Assembly (NCBI GenBank): GCA_036489765.1 | Contig: DASXFE010000021.1 | Location: forward strand, 1-64,000 | DNA length: 64,000 bases | Direction: 5' to 3' | Source: DATARH01 sp036489765 | Lineage (GTDB): Bacteria > Pseudomonadota > Alphaproteobacteria > ATCC43930 > CGMCC-115725 | Shown here: positions 8,621-16,678 of the stretch, piece by piece | How positions within the stretch are numbered: position 1 is the stretch's first letter | Layout: each line of letters opens with the position of its first letter | Translations under genes and position numbers: made by a program | The notes under the pieces: generated by a model | Database searches by the model: none | What the model was told of the DNA's origin: nothing | What the model saw: the letters and a program-made list of their open reading frames with translations, nothing else

Positions 8621-9007
8621 ATGCCAGAACAGTCGGATAATCGTAGACCGCCGAAGATCCTGATCGTTGAGGACAATACCCTCGTCGCGGAGACAATCGC
8701 CGAAGCCCTGATGGATAGTGGGTACGAGGTCGTCGGTCCGGCGCCTACGTTGAGCGCCGGGATGGAGCTGGCGGTCGATGCGGATCTCGACGGCGCCTTG
8801 CTCGATGTCGATCTTGCCGGCCGCATGTGCTTCCCGATCGCCGCGATCCTCGCGAAGCGGAAGGTGCCGTTCCTGTTCCTGACCGGATACCACGACGCTT
8901 CGGTCATCCCACCCGAGCTGCGCTGGGCGTGGCGGCTGACGAAGCCGTTTCATCTTGCCGACCTGGACCGGGTCACGGCTAAGGCGTTTGGCGGCGCGCC
9001 CGCCTGA
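8621..9007 (+). CDS. Stand-alone response-regulator receiver (CheY-like)
   Basis: At 128 residues the protein is essentially one receiver domain: acidic pocket E17/D18 (ILIVEDN), phospho-acceptor D62 (ALLDVDL), switch T88 (LFLTGYHD) and K108 (RLTKPF). There is no output domain, so it likely acts as a phosphorelay shuttle or by protein contact. The start is the ATG at 8621 behind a strong aaaggaggg. It lies about 0.8 kb from the hybrid kinase at 6272-7834, making that kinase a plausible partner by proximity only. The next genes downstream are DUF3175 and Ku. Confidence 0.92.
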   Translation: MPEQSDNRRPPKILIVEDNTLVAETIAEALMDSGYEVVGPAPTLSAGMELAVDADLDGALLDVDLAGRMCFPIAAILAKRKVPFLFLTGYHDASVIPPELRWAWRLTKPFHLADLDRVTAKAFGGAPA

Positions 9008-9021
9008 GCGGAGGCGGCGGC

Positions 9022-9318
9022 ATGAGCAAAAGCCAAGACGGAAAGAAATGGTCCGCGGACGTCACCGAGCATAGCGATGCGCTCGATCTCGCACCCGGCA
9101 TCTTCAAGTCGCGCGACTTGAAGCGCATCGCCCGCTCGCTAAAACATTCGGCCGAGCACAGCAAACGCCGCAAATCGAGCCCGTTTCGCTCGGCGATGTC
9201 GATGCTTGTCTTTTATATTAGCCGCGCCGGCAGTAATCTCCCGGTAGAACAGAGACGGCGGCCGGAAGCGGCGAAAGATGAATTGCGCCGCATTTTCGGC
9301 AGGCCGGTACATTCGTAG
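9022..9318 (+). CDS. DUF3175 domain protein
   Basis: This 98-residue basic protein matches DUF3175 as I know it: WSADVTEHSDALDLAPGIF, then KRIARSLKHSAEHSKRRKSS, the conserved SAMSMLVFYISRAGSNLP, and a closing AKDELRRIFGR. The family is of unknown function; its basic character suggests nucleic-acid contact. It starts 14 bases after the receiver gene and ends 10 bases before ku, so co-transcription with the NHEJ genes is likely, and a link to DNA repair or stress is an inference from that context. Confidence 0.85.
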   Translation: MSKSQDGKKWSADVTEHSDALDLAPGIFKSRDLKRIARSLKHSAEHSKRRKSSPFRSAMSMLVFYISRAGSNLPVEQRRRPEAAKDELRRIFGRPVHS

Positions 9319-9328
9319 GGAGTAGTCG

Positions 9329-10279
9329 ATGCCGCGCGCAAGTTGGAACGGGTTTCTCCGCCTGTCGCTGGTTTCGTGCCCGATTTATTTGGCGCCGGCG
9401 GTCAGCGAGGCGGCGCACGTCCGCCTGCACCAGCTCAACCCCAAGACAGGCAACCGCCTCCGCCAGCTCCTCGTCGACGAGGAGACCGGCGACAAGGTCG
9501 AGCGCTCCGACATCGTCAGGGGCTACGAATACGAGCGCCACCAATACGTCGTGATCCCCGACGACGAGATCGCAGCGCTCAAGATCGAATCCTCGGACAC
9601 GGTCGACCTCGACCGCTTTGTCGAGCGCGGCTCGATCGACCCGCTCTTCCTCGACACGCCCTATTACGTCTATCCGGACGGCAAGATCGCGATAGAGACG
9701 TTCCGCGTGATTGGCGCGGCGATGGAGGGCCAGGGCCGGGTCGGCATCGGCCGCATCGTCATGTCGAACCGCGAGCGCACCGTGATGATCGAGCCGCGCG
9801 GCGGCGGCATGCTGATGCGCCTGTTGCGCAGCGCCGACGAGGTGCGCCGGCCGGAATTCGGCGAGGACGGCGGCGGCAAGGCGGATCCGGATATGGTCGC
9901 CGTGGCGGAGACGATCATCGAGCGCCGGGCCGGGGAGTTCGAGCCTGAGGAGTTCCACGATCGCTATCAGGAGGCCCTGCGCGCGCTGGTCGAAAGCAAG
10001 GCGGGAGGCAAGCCGATGGCCCGTCGCAAGGCGGCAGAGGCGCCGCCCAAGGTTATCGACCTGATGGAGGCGTTGAAGCGCAGCCTCGCGCAGGGTGACA
10101 AGAAGCCGGTCGCGAAACGCAAGGCCGCGCCCGATCGCCGCCAGGCACATCTGCTGTTGCCGGTGTCGGGCGGCGGCAGGGCAGAGGCGAAGGAGGCGGC
10201 GGACGAGGCGCCCGCCAAGGTGGCCCCGAAAGCGGCGCCGCGGGAGGCGTCGGCGAGGGCTCGGAAAAAGGCGTCGTGA
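9329..10279 (+). CDS. ku: Bacterial Ku DNA-end-binding protein
   Basis: This homodimeric ring protein binds double-strand ends and recruits LigD in bacterial non-homologous end joining. The Ku core is evident in ASWNGFLRLSLVSCPIYLAP, VRLHQLNPKTGNRLR and GYEYERHQYVVIPDDEIAAL over residues 1-260. The C-terminal 55 residues are Lys/Ala-rich (KAAEAPPKVIDLMEALKRSL, then basic repeats), as in extended Ku proteins whose tail aids DNA binding and LigD contact. Length 316 is typical. The start has agggagtag upstream. Its stop overlaps the GTG start of ligD by four bases, so the two are probably translationally coupled. Confidence 0.96.
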   Translation: MPRASWNGFLRLSLVSCPIYLAPAVSEAAHVRLHQLNPKTGNRLRQLLVDEETGDKVERSDIVRGYEYERHQYVVIPDDEIAALKIESSDTVDLDRFVERGSIDPLFLDTPYYVYPDGKIAIETFRVIGAAMEGQGRVGIGRIVMSNRERTVMIEPRGGGMLMRLLRSADEVRRPEFGEDGGGKADPDMVAVAETIIERRAGEFEPEEFHDRYQEALRALVESKAGGKPMARRKAAEAPPKVIDLMEALKRSLAQGDKKPVAKRKAAPDRRQAHLLLPVSGGGRAEAKEAADEAPAKVAPKAAPREASARARKKAS

Positions 10280-12777
10280 GCCTCGTCGCCTATCGCAAGA
10301 AGCGCGATTTCGCCAGGACCGCAGAGCCCACCCCCGACGATACGGCCGCCCCCTCCAATCGGCTGCGCTTTGTCGTGCAGAAGCACGACGCGCGGCGGCT
10401 GCACTACGATTTCCGCCTCGAGCTCGACGGTGTCTTCAAGTCCTGGGCGGTGACGCGGGGACCCTCGCTCGACCCGCATGACAAGCGGCTCGCCGTCGAG
10501 GTCGAGGACCATCCGCTCGCCTATGGCGACTTCGAGGGCACGATCCCCAAGGGCCAATACGGCGGCGGCACGGTGCAGTTGTGGGATCGCGGCTACTGGG
10601 AGCCGGAACCCGGGTTCTCGCCGGAAAAGGCACTCGTCGACGGCGAGCTCAAATTCCGCCTCGACGGCGAAAGGCTGCATGGCGGCTGGGTGCTGGTGCG
10701 GATGAAGCACGACCGCGAGCGCGGCAAGCGGACCAACTGGCTTCTGATCAAGCACCGCGACGAGGCGGCGCGTGACGGTGCCGGCGAGGCGTTGCTGGGG
10801 GAGGACCGCTCGGTTGCCTCGGGCCGCCCGATGTCGGCGATCGCCGCCGGCAAGGGACGCGCGGCGAAGCCGTTCCTGCTGCGCGGCGCGGCGGCGGACG
10901 CGACGTGGAATTCGGCTGCCCCGCCCGATTTCGTCACACCGCAGCTATGCCGCGCCGTAGCGCGGCCACCGTCGGGCGACGCATGGGTGCATGAGATCAA
11001 GTTCGACGGATATCGCCTGCAGCTTCGCCTCGTCCGTGGTGCGGTGACGCTGAAGACGCGCAACGGGCTCGACTGGACCGACAAGTTCCCGGAGATCGCG
11101 GAGGCGGCGACGGCGCTGCCTGACGCGCTGATCGACGGCGAGGTCGTCGCGCTCAACCCGGCCGGCATCCCTGATTTCTCGGCGCTGCAGGCCGCCTTGG
11201 CGGAAGGGAAAACCGGCGGGCTCGTCTATTTCGCCTTCGACCTGCTGTTCGGCGACGGTGCCGATCTCCGGAAAGAGCCTCTACACGAGCGCAAGAGCCG
11301 ATTGTCGTCGCTGCTCGCCGGCGCCGGAATGCGGCTGCGCTATGTCGAGCATTTCGGGACGGGCGGCGACGCCATCCTCGAATCCGCCCGGCAGGCTTCG
11401 CTTGAGGGGATCGTGTCGAAGCGGCTCGACTCCCGCTATATGTCAGGCCGGGCCGACACCTGGACCAAGGCCAAATGCCGGCCCGGGCACGAGGTCGTGA
11501 TCGGCGGGTGGAGCAGCAACAACGGCCGGCTCCGTTCGCTGCTCGTCGGCGTCAGGCGGGGCGACCGCCTCGCCTATGTCGGACGGGTCGGCAGCGGGTT
11601 CGGGCAGGACGTCGTCGACCGGCTGATGCCCCGGCTGAGAGCCGCTGCGGGGAAGAAGAGCCCGTTTACCGGCGAGACCACGCCAAAGCCCGCGCCCGAC
11701 ATCCATTGGCTCGAGCCCGAGCTGGTCGCCGAGATCGAGTTCGGCAGCTGGACCGAAGCCGGTCTCGTGCGCCAGGCGGCGTTCAAGGGGCTGCGCGAGG
11801 ACAAGCCGGCCGCCGAGGTCGAGGCCGAGCCGCCCGCCACTCCCCGGACGCCGGTGACGAAACCGGCCTCGGGGCGTTCGGTTGTCATGGACGTGCCGAT
11901 CACCCATGCCGACAAGGCGCTGTGGCCGGATGCCGGCGACGGCGCACCCGTGACCAAGCACGACCTTGCCGAGTATTACGCCGCCGTCGCGGAGTGGATG
12001 ATCCCCCACCTTACCGGGCGCCCGTGCTCGATCGTGCGCGCGCCGGACGGGATCGCCGGGCAGCATTTCTTTCAGCGCCACGCGATGGCCGGTCAGTCGA
12101 AACTGATCGAGACGATCAAGGTTTCCGGTGACCGCGAGGCGTATCTGGCGATCGGCCGGCCCGAGGGGTTGATTGCGGTGGCGCAGCTCGGCGGGATCGA
12201 GCTGCACCCGACCAATTGCGCGCCGGGACGGCCGGAGGCGCCGGGGCGGCTCGTCTTCGACCTCGACCCCGCGCCCGATGTCGGGTTCGACACGGTCATT
12301 GTGGCGGCGAAGGAACTCCGCGAGCGGATCGAGGCGCTCGGCCTCGCGACCTTTTGCAAGACCACGGGCGGCAAGGGTCTGCATGTCGTCGTGCCGCTTA
12401 CCGCGCCGGCGCGCGGCGGACCCGACTGGGCGACGGCGAAGAAGTTTGCCCGCGCGGTCTGCGCCGGCATGGTGAGCGACAGCCCCGGCAGCTACCTGCT
12501 CGAAATGGCCAAGAACAAGCGCGAAGGGCGCATCTTTCTCGACTATCTGCGCAATGACCACCTGTCGACCGCGGTCGCGCCTTTATCGCCGCGCGCGCGG
12601 GCGGGCGCCACGGTGTCGATGCCGCTCTCCTGGGCCCAGGTCCGCGCAGGGCTCGACCCAAAGCGATTTACCGTACGCACCGTGCCCACCCTTCTCGGCA
12701 AGAGCGATGCGTGGGCAGGCTATGACGATGCGGCCAAGCCCCTGGCGCCGGCGCTCAAGCGGTTCGGCAAAGCCTGA
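10276..12777 (+). CDS. ligD: ATP-dependent DNA ligase D (PE-LIG-POL)
   Basis: This multifunctional NHEJ enzyme processes and seals ends bound by Ku. Domain order: 3'-phosphoesterase (about 25-160; FVVQKHDARRLHYDFRLELD and FEGTIPKGQYGGGTVQLWD), ATP-dependent ligase (about 220-520; adenylation Lys242 in HEIKFDGYR, later DGEVVALN and EGIVSKRLDSRY), then the primase-polymerase domain (about 540-833; HADKALWP, LVFDLDPAPD, KTTGGKGLHVVVPL). This PE-LIG-POL order differs from the mycobacterial POL-PE-LIG arrangement and is common in proteobacteria. GTG start at 10276 overlaps the ku stop. Length 833 is normal. It acts with Ku, typically in stationary phase or under desiccation stress. Confidence 0.97.
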   Translation: MSLVAYRKKRDFARTAEPTPDDTAAPSNRLRFVVQKHDARRLHYDFRLELDGVFKSWAVTRGPSLDPHDKRLAVEVEDHPLAYGDFEGTIPKGQYGGGTVQLWDRGYWEPEPGFSPEKALVDGELKFRLDGERLHGGWVLVRMKHDRERGKRTNWLLIKHRDEAARDGAGEALLGEDRSVASGRPMSAIAAGKGRAAKPFLLRGAAADATWNSAAPPDFVTPQLCRAVARPPSGDAWVHEIKFDGYRLQLRLVRGAVTLKTRNGLDWTDKFPEIAEAATALPDALIDGEVVALNPAGIPDFSALQAALAEGKTGGLVYFAFDLLFGDGADLRKEPLHERKSRLSSLLAGAGMRLRYVEHFGTGGDAILESARQASLEGIVSKRLDSRYMSGRADTWTKAKCRPGHEVVIGGWSSNNGRLRSLLVGVRRGDRLAYVGRVGSGFGQDVVDRLMPRLRAAAGKKSPFTGETTPKPAPDIHWLEPELVAEIEFGSWTEAGLVRQAAFKGLREDKPAAEVEAEPPATPRTPVTKPASGRSVVMDVPITHADKALWPDAGDGAPVTKHDLAEYYAAVAEWMIPHLTGRPCSIVRAPDGIAGQHFFQRHAMAGQSKLIETIKVSGDREAYLAIGRPEGLIAVAQLGGIELHPTNCAPGRPEAPGRLVFDLDPAPDVGFDTVIVAAKELRERIEALGLATFCKTTGGKGLHVVVPLTAPARGGPDWATAKKFARAVCAGMVSDSPGSYLLEMAKNKREGRIFLDYLRNDHLSTAVAPLSPRARAGATVSMPLSWAQVRAGLDPKRFTVRTVPTLLGKSDAWAGYDDAAKPLAPALKRFGKA

Positions 12778-12786
12778 TCGTCGCGG

Positions 12787-13410
12787 TCAGGCCTTCTTTT
12801 CCGCCCCCGCCATCGTCACCAGCCGCTCCAGCATCTCATAGGGCTGCGCGCCGACGACGCCACGCTGGCCTGCGACAAAGGTCGGCACGCCGGTCACGCC
12901 GTATTGCGCCGATTTGGCCCAATCGCGATCGACGTCGTCTTTGAACCGCCGCGTCTCGATCACCTCGCGCGCGGCCGCGCCGTCGAGCCCAACCGCCTCG
13001 ACGATCTCGATCAGGATGTCGGGGTCGCCGATATTCTTGGCGTCGACGAAGTACGCGCGGTAGAGCGCGTCGTGAAGCTTGTCGCCGCCGCCCGGCAGCG
13101 TGTCGGCCCAGGTGCCGAGCTCCTGGGCGAGACGGCTGTTGTAGCTGTGCGTGCGCTTGCCGTAAGGCAGCCCCTCGGCGTCCATCAGCCCTTTCATCCG
13201 CTGATAGGCTTCCTCCGGGTCGATCCCGCGGGTCTTGTAATGCTCCGCCATCGACCGCCCCTCGAGCGGGGTGTCGGGATGCAGCGGAAAATGCACGAGC
13301 CGGGTCTCGACCTCATACGCCGCCTTGAGCTTTTCAATACGCACGGTACTGAGATAGCACCAGGGTCAGACGTAATCGGTGAAGACCTCCAGAATAACCT
13401 TTTCGGTCAT
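12787..13410 (-). CDS. FrnE/DsbA-family oxidoreductase with in-frame TGA at the CxxC position (candidate selenoprotein)
   Basis: This thioredoxin-fold oxidoreductase of the DsbA/FrnE (2-hydroxychromene isomerase-like) family is full length at 207 residues if the TGA at 13368-13366 is decoded. From the ATG at 13410 (behind ggagagag) it reads MTEKVILEVFTDYV, then UGA, then PWCYLS. Related proteins carry Cys there (VCPWCY-type), so UGA replaces exactly the first active-site Cys and the motif would be U-P-W-C. The rest is intact to the stop: the alpha-helical insertion, then the cis-Pro element YGVTGVPTFVAGQRGVVGAQ. Without readthrough, only a protein starting at GTG 13344 remains, lacking the first strand and active site. 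It is convergent with ligD. The alternative reading is a fresh nonsense mutation. Confidence 0.75.
13334..13352 (-). promoter_or_regulatory. SECIS-like hairpin downstream of the in-frame UGA
   Basis: On the mRNA, UCAGUAC (13352-13346) pairs with GUAUUGA (13340-13334) to make a 7-bp stem with one G-U pair and loop CGUGC. The loop begins 20 bases after the UGA and has G as its second base followed by U, which fits the bacterial SECIS pattern as I know it. The codons here (UAU, AGU, CGU, AUU, GAA) are AU-rich for this genome, as expected if RNA structure constrains them. Confidence 0.5.
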
Positions 13411-13813
13411 CACTCTCTCCGTGTTGTGGCGACAGGCTATCGAGTTTCAGTCTGTAGGTCACGCAGCGCGTGCGCGACGCCTCCTGCGGATGTCGTGCTC
13501 TCGGGGGCCCGATTAAAGAAATCATGAGAAAGCCGGGCGAAGAATAGTACAGATCGGCGGGATGACGGGGCGGCGCCGCCACACGGATTGAGACACCCGA
13601 ATGGCAACGGCGGAAGCTCAAGGCCGGCGCGGGTGCCGATCTGATCGGGATAAACGGGTGCGGCAATAACGTCATGGGCGGCGGTTCGGCGACGATCATC
13701 GACGGAGGGGAGAACTTGACCTTCCTTGACCAGGCGACCGCCGGAGGAAGTTTTCCGCACGACGAGACCGAACCGCCTTATGGTCCGCGACTCGATTTCG
13801 GCTGGCGGGTGTG
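13411..13813. other. Intergenic stretch with no convincing gene
   Basis: About 400 bases lie between the FrnE-like gene and the DUF202 gene; the two are divergent, so promoters are expected here. A plus-strand frame open from about 13561 to 13813 encodes GNNVMGGGSATIIDGGENLT, vaguely like a repeat-rich secreted protein, and its stop overlaps the DUF202 start. It has no good start or family match, and I do not call it a gene. No RNA gene was seen. Confidence 0.5.
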
Positions 13814-14209
13814 ATGATCGAGCGATACGGCGATCACGCGGCGAACGAGCGAACATTTCTCGCCTGGGTGCGAACCGCCGTGGCGATCATGGGGTTCGGG
13901 TTTCTGGTCGAGAAGTTCGACATCTTCATCAAGATCACCGGCAACTCGCTCGGGGTGCGGCCGGTGCATGAATCGAGCGGCCAGCTCATCGGCAATCTCG
14001 CCGGCCTCGCGCTCTTCGTACTCGGCGGAACGATGATGGTGCTGGCGGTCATCCGGTTTCGCCAGACCTCGGCCGACATCGATGCCGGCGACCAGCGCCC
14101 GACCGTCGGGGCGCGGATGGACATGGCGCTGGTGACGATCCTCGCGCTCCTCGGCGCGACCCTCTTCGGGTACCTGATCTACACGACGATGCCGATCGGC
14201 TCGGTCTAG
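13814..14209 (+). CDS. YidH/DUF202 family inner-membrane protein
   Basis: A 131-residue membrane protein with the DUF202 signature ANERTFLAWVRTAVAIMGFG near its N-terminus and three membrane segments (VAIMGFGFLVEKF; LAGLALFVLGGTMMVLAVI; ALVTILALLGATLFGYLIY). The family is widespread and functionally undefined. ATG at 13814 is chosen; a GTG sits one codon earlier and the ribosome site is weak. It is 15 bases ahead of the DMT transporter gene, so the two are probably co-transcribed. Confidence 0.9.
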   Translation: MIERYGDHAANERTFLAWVRTAVAIMGFGFLVEKFDIFIKITGNSLGVRPVHESSGQLIGNLAGLALFVLGGTMMVLAVIRFRQTSADIDAGDQRPTVGARMDMALVTILALLGATLFGYLIYTTMPIGSV

Positions 14210-14224
14210 GGCGGCGCAAAAGTC

Positions 14225-15124
14225 ATGGTTGTTTCCGACCGCACGGTTCCGGCGCGAGCGCATCCGCCGGGCATCGTCTATGTCTATCTGACGATCGTCG
14301 TTCTGACCTGGGCGGCGAACTGGGTGATGATGAAGTTTGCGATCGGCGAGGTGCCGCCGCTGAGCTTTGTCGCCCTCCGGCTCATCGGCAGCCTCGTTCT
14401 GGTCGCGCCTCCGCTCTTGCTGGCGAGGCAGGGGCTGGTGCCGCGGCAGAGCGAGCGCTGGGGCCTCTTCTGGGTCGGGATCACCCAGGTGGTCGGATTT
14501 CTGATCTGCAGCATCATCGGGTTGTCGATCGTGCCGGCGGGGCGCGCGATCGTGCTCGGCTACACGATGCCGCTATGGGCGATCCCGATCGGCTTGTTTT
14601 TGTGGCCGGAGCCGTTCGGGCGGCGCGAACTGGTCGGAGCCGGGATCGGGTTCGCCGGGCTCGTCCTTTTTATGAACCCCGGCCTCGTCGACTGGTCGAG
14701 CCCACGTATCTTGGGCGGCAACGCGCTATTGCTGGCAGCGGCGATCCTCTGGGCGGTAGGATCATGCCTCTATCGGTTGCGGGTCTGGCACACCCCGTTC
14801 TGGGTGCAAACCTTCTGGCAGCTCGCCGTCAGCACGCCGCCGGCGATCGTCGCCGCCCTTATCGCCGGCGGCACGATGCACCTGACACCCGTCGTCGTCG
14901 CGATCCTTGTCTACAATTGCATCGTCACGACGGCGCTCGGCTATTTCCTGTGGAGCAAGGTCCTGTCGATGATGCCGGCGGCCATGGCCGGGCAATTCAT
15001 GACGCTGACCCCGATCTGCGGCTTCATCCTGTCGACGATCGTGTTCGGCGGCGCGGTGACGGTCGATGTGCTCGCCGCGATCGCGCTGATCGTCGCCGGT
15101 ATCGTGATTACTTTGCGGCGCTGA
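14225..15124 (+). CDS. DMT-superfamily transporter, EamA family
   Basis: This is a ten-span inner-membrane transporter with the EamA duplication: first half from VYLTIVVLTWAANWVMMKFA, second half from LGGNALLLAAAILWAVGSCL, ending VLAAIALIVAGIVITLRR. The 299-residue length is typical of metabolite or drug exporters such as RhaT/YdcZ relatives; the substrate is not predictable. It follows the DUF202 gene by 15 bases. Its 3' end overlaps the convergent cupin gene by 17 bases. Confidence 0.93.
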   Translation: MVVSDRTVPARAHPPGIVYVYLTIVVLTWAANWVMMKFAIGEVPPLSFVALRLIGSLVLVAPPLLLARQGLVPRQSERWGLFWVGITQVVGFLICSIIGLSIVPAGRAIVLGYTMPLWAIPIGLFLWPEPFGRRELVGAGIGFAGLVLFMNPGLVDWSSPRILGGNALLLAAAILWAVGSCLYRLRVWHTPFWVQTFWQLAVSTPPAIVAALIAGGTMHLTPVVVAILVYNCIVTTALGYFLWSKVLSMMPAAMAGQFMTLTPICGFILSTIVFGGAVTVDVLAAIALIVAGIVITLRR

Positions 15125-15893
15125 CCCCGCGCCGCGCGAACGGCACGCGGAACTGGAGGCATAGCGCCTCGGCGCCGCCGGGTCCCGCCGTCGCGGCGAG
15201 GCCGCCGTCGTCGGGGCCGATGAACAGGCAGGAATTGATCGGCAGGAAGCCCGATTCGCCCGCCGCCAGCGTGCCGGCCACGACCAGCCAGAACTGGCCG
15301 CCGCCGCCGCTCGGGTCCGGGCCGGTCAGCCGCGCGTCCGGCGGCAGCCGGTAGCGCCAGGTGGCGAGGCCGTGCTCGCCTTCGAGGACGGTCTCCTCGG
15401 CGATCGTGGAGGTGGCGGCGAGTTCGCGCTCGGGGAGCGCCGGCACCGGTTCGGTGGTCGCTTCCCAATGCGTGTGCCTGTCGCGCGAAGCGCGCAGCTC
15501 GACGCGCGAATCCGGCATGTACTTGGCGCCCGGGTCCCAGGCGTTGCGCAGCGTGAACCACGTGATGCCGTCGCCTGCCGCAACGATCGGGCCATAGGCG
15601 GAGTAGGCGTCGGTGTAGTGGACGGCGACCGAGCCGGTGTCGTGGAGGCCGAGCTTGCCGCTGCCGGCGACGACGACCTGGTATTGGTCGGCGCGATGGA
15701 AATGCGGCTTGGTGATTCCGCCGGGGCCTTTCTCGACGAGAAACGCCATCGGGTGCAGCGCGTCGTCGGCCGGGACCGGCTCGCCGGGTTTGAGCGTGTA
15801 GCGGTTGGTGCCGATAAAGGCGGTGTTCCAGCCGTTCGGCGTCTGGCGCCGGTTGGTCTGGCGGACGATCTCGCTGTCGGCGGTCAGGATCAC
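15108..15893 (-). CDS. Cupin-fold protein, two beta-barrel halves
   Basis: The protein of about 261 residues reads as a bicupin. The first barrel carries GGITKPHFHRADQYQVVVAG with metal-type His residues (PHFHRADQ); the second (FWLVVAGTLAAGESGFLPIN) lacks an obvious His cluster. Small-molecule dioxygenase, isomerase or sensor roles are all possible, and I see no way to choose. GTG at 15893 (VILTADSEIVRQTNRRQ) is taken; a TTG pair at 15953 would add 20 low-complexity residues. It is divergent from the nitroreductase operon and tail-to-tail with the DMT gene, overlapping it by 17 bases. Confidence 0.8.
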   Translation of the reverse strand: MILTADSEIVRQTNRRQTPNGWNTAFIGTNRYTLKPGEPVPADDALHPMAFLVEKGPGGITKPHFHRADQYQVVVAGSGKLGLHDTGSVAVHYTDAYSAYGPIVAAGDGITWFTLRNAWDPGAKYMPDSRVELRASRDRHTHWEATTEPVPALPERELAATSTIAEETVLEGEHGLATWRYRLPPDARLTGPDPSGGGGQFWLVVAGTLAAGESGFLPINSCLFIGPDDGGLAATAGPGGAEALCLQFRVPFARRGVSAAK

Positions 15894-16018
15894 GGCAAGG
15901 CCCCGTTTTGTCTGCGGTTTCAGCGTCGGCCCGGGCTCCGGCGGTGTCAACAAGACAAACCGCTTGTGAGGGTTGCTTTGTCGCCCCTAGAGTCGCGCCA
16001 ACCCTGATGGAGGAAACC

Positions 16019-16666
16019 ATGCCCGAGAACAAATCCGGGACCAGCGACATCTTCGAGGCCATGCACACCTGCCGCGCGATGCGCCGGCTGAAGGCCGATC
16101 CGGTGCCCGACGAGTTGATCGTCAAGATTTTGAAGGCCGGCCAGGCGGCGGCGAGCGGCGGCAACACGCAGCGCTGGAAGTTCCTCGTGCTCAAGGACCC
16201 GGCGAAGAAGAAGGCGGTGCAGACCTATTACAAAAAGCTCTTCGACGAGGTCGTGGGGCCGCGATATGCGTCGAGCCCGGTGCCGCCGGGCGCCAATCCC
16301 GACAGCTTCAAACGCCAGCACGCGGCGGTCGAATACCTGACCGACCATTACCACGAGGCACCGGTGTGGATCGTCGCCTGCCTCGAAGGCGAGACGCCGA
16401 ACCGCACCGCGGGGGCGTCGATCTATCCGGCGGTGCAGAACATGATCCTCGCCTGCCGCGCGCTCGGTCTCGGCACGACGCTGACGACCCGGCACACCGG
16501 GTACGAGAAAGAGGTCGACGCGGCGATGGGCATCCCCAAGGGGTACAAATCCTACGCGATCCTGCCGATCGGCTATCCGATGGGGAATTTTGGTCCGCTC
16601 GGCCGCGGCCCACTGTCGGATGTCGCCTATCTCGACAATTGGGGCACGCCGTACACGGCGGGCTAG
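16019..16666 (+). CDS. Nitroreductase-family FMN oxidoreductase
   Basis: A 215-residue flavoprotein of the NfsB/FMN-dependent nitroreductase fold. It starts with an FMN-site pattern (FEAMHTCRAMRRLKADPVPD), then AGQAAASGGNTQRWKFLVL (phosphate and isoalloxazine contacts), a helical insertion, and AGASIYPAVQNMILACRALG, ending in LPIGYPMGNFGPLGRGP. It reduces nitro groups, quinones or related acceptors with NAD(P)H. ATG at 16019 follows ggagg with five-base spacing; the longer open frame upstream is not used. It is 12 bases ahead of the CMD gene, forming an operon. Confidence 0.93.
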   Translation: MPENKSGTSDIFEAMHTCRAMRRLKADPVPDELIVKILKAGQAAASGGNTQRWKFLVLKDPAKKKAVQTYYKKLFDEVVGPRYASSPVPPGANPDSFKRQHAAVEYLTDHYHEAPVWIVACLEGETPNRTAGASIYPAVQNMILACRALGLGTTLTTRHTGYEKEVDAAMGIPKGYKSYAILPIGYPMGNFGPLGRGPLSDVAYLDNWGTPYTAG

Positions 16667-16678
16667 GAGGACGGACTC

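Noticed and set aside
13346..13362. Alternative hairpin GGUGC/GUACC beside the UGA as a SECIS
   Set aside because: It starts only four bases after the UGA and its loop UAUCUCA lacks G in the first two positions, so it fits less well than the stem at 13334-13352.
13657..13813. Glycine-rich frame upstream of the DUF202 gene as an RTX-like gene remnant
   Set aside because: Too short and without calcium-binding nonapeptide repeats; no ribosome site.
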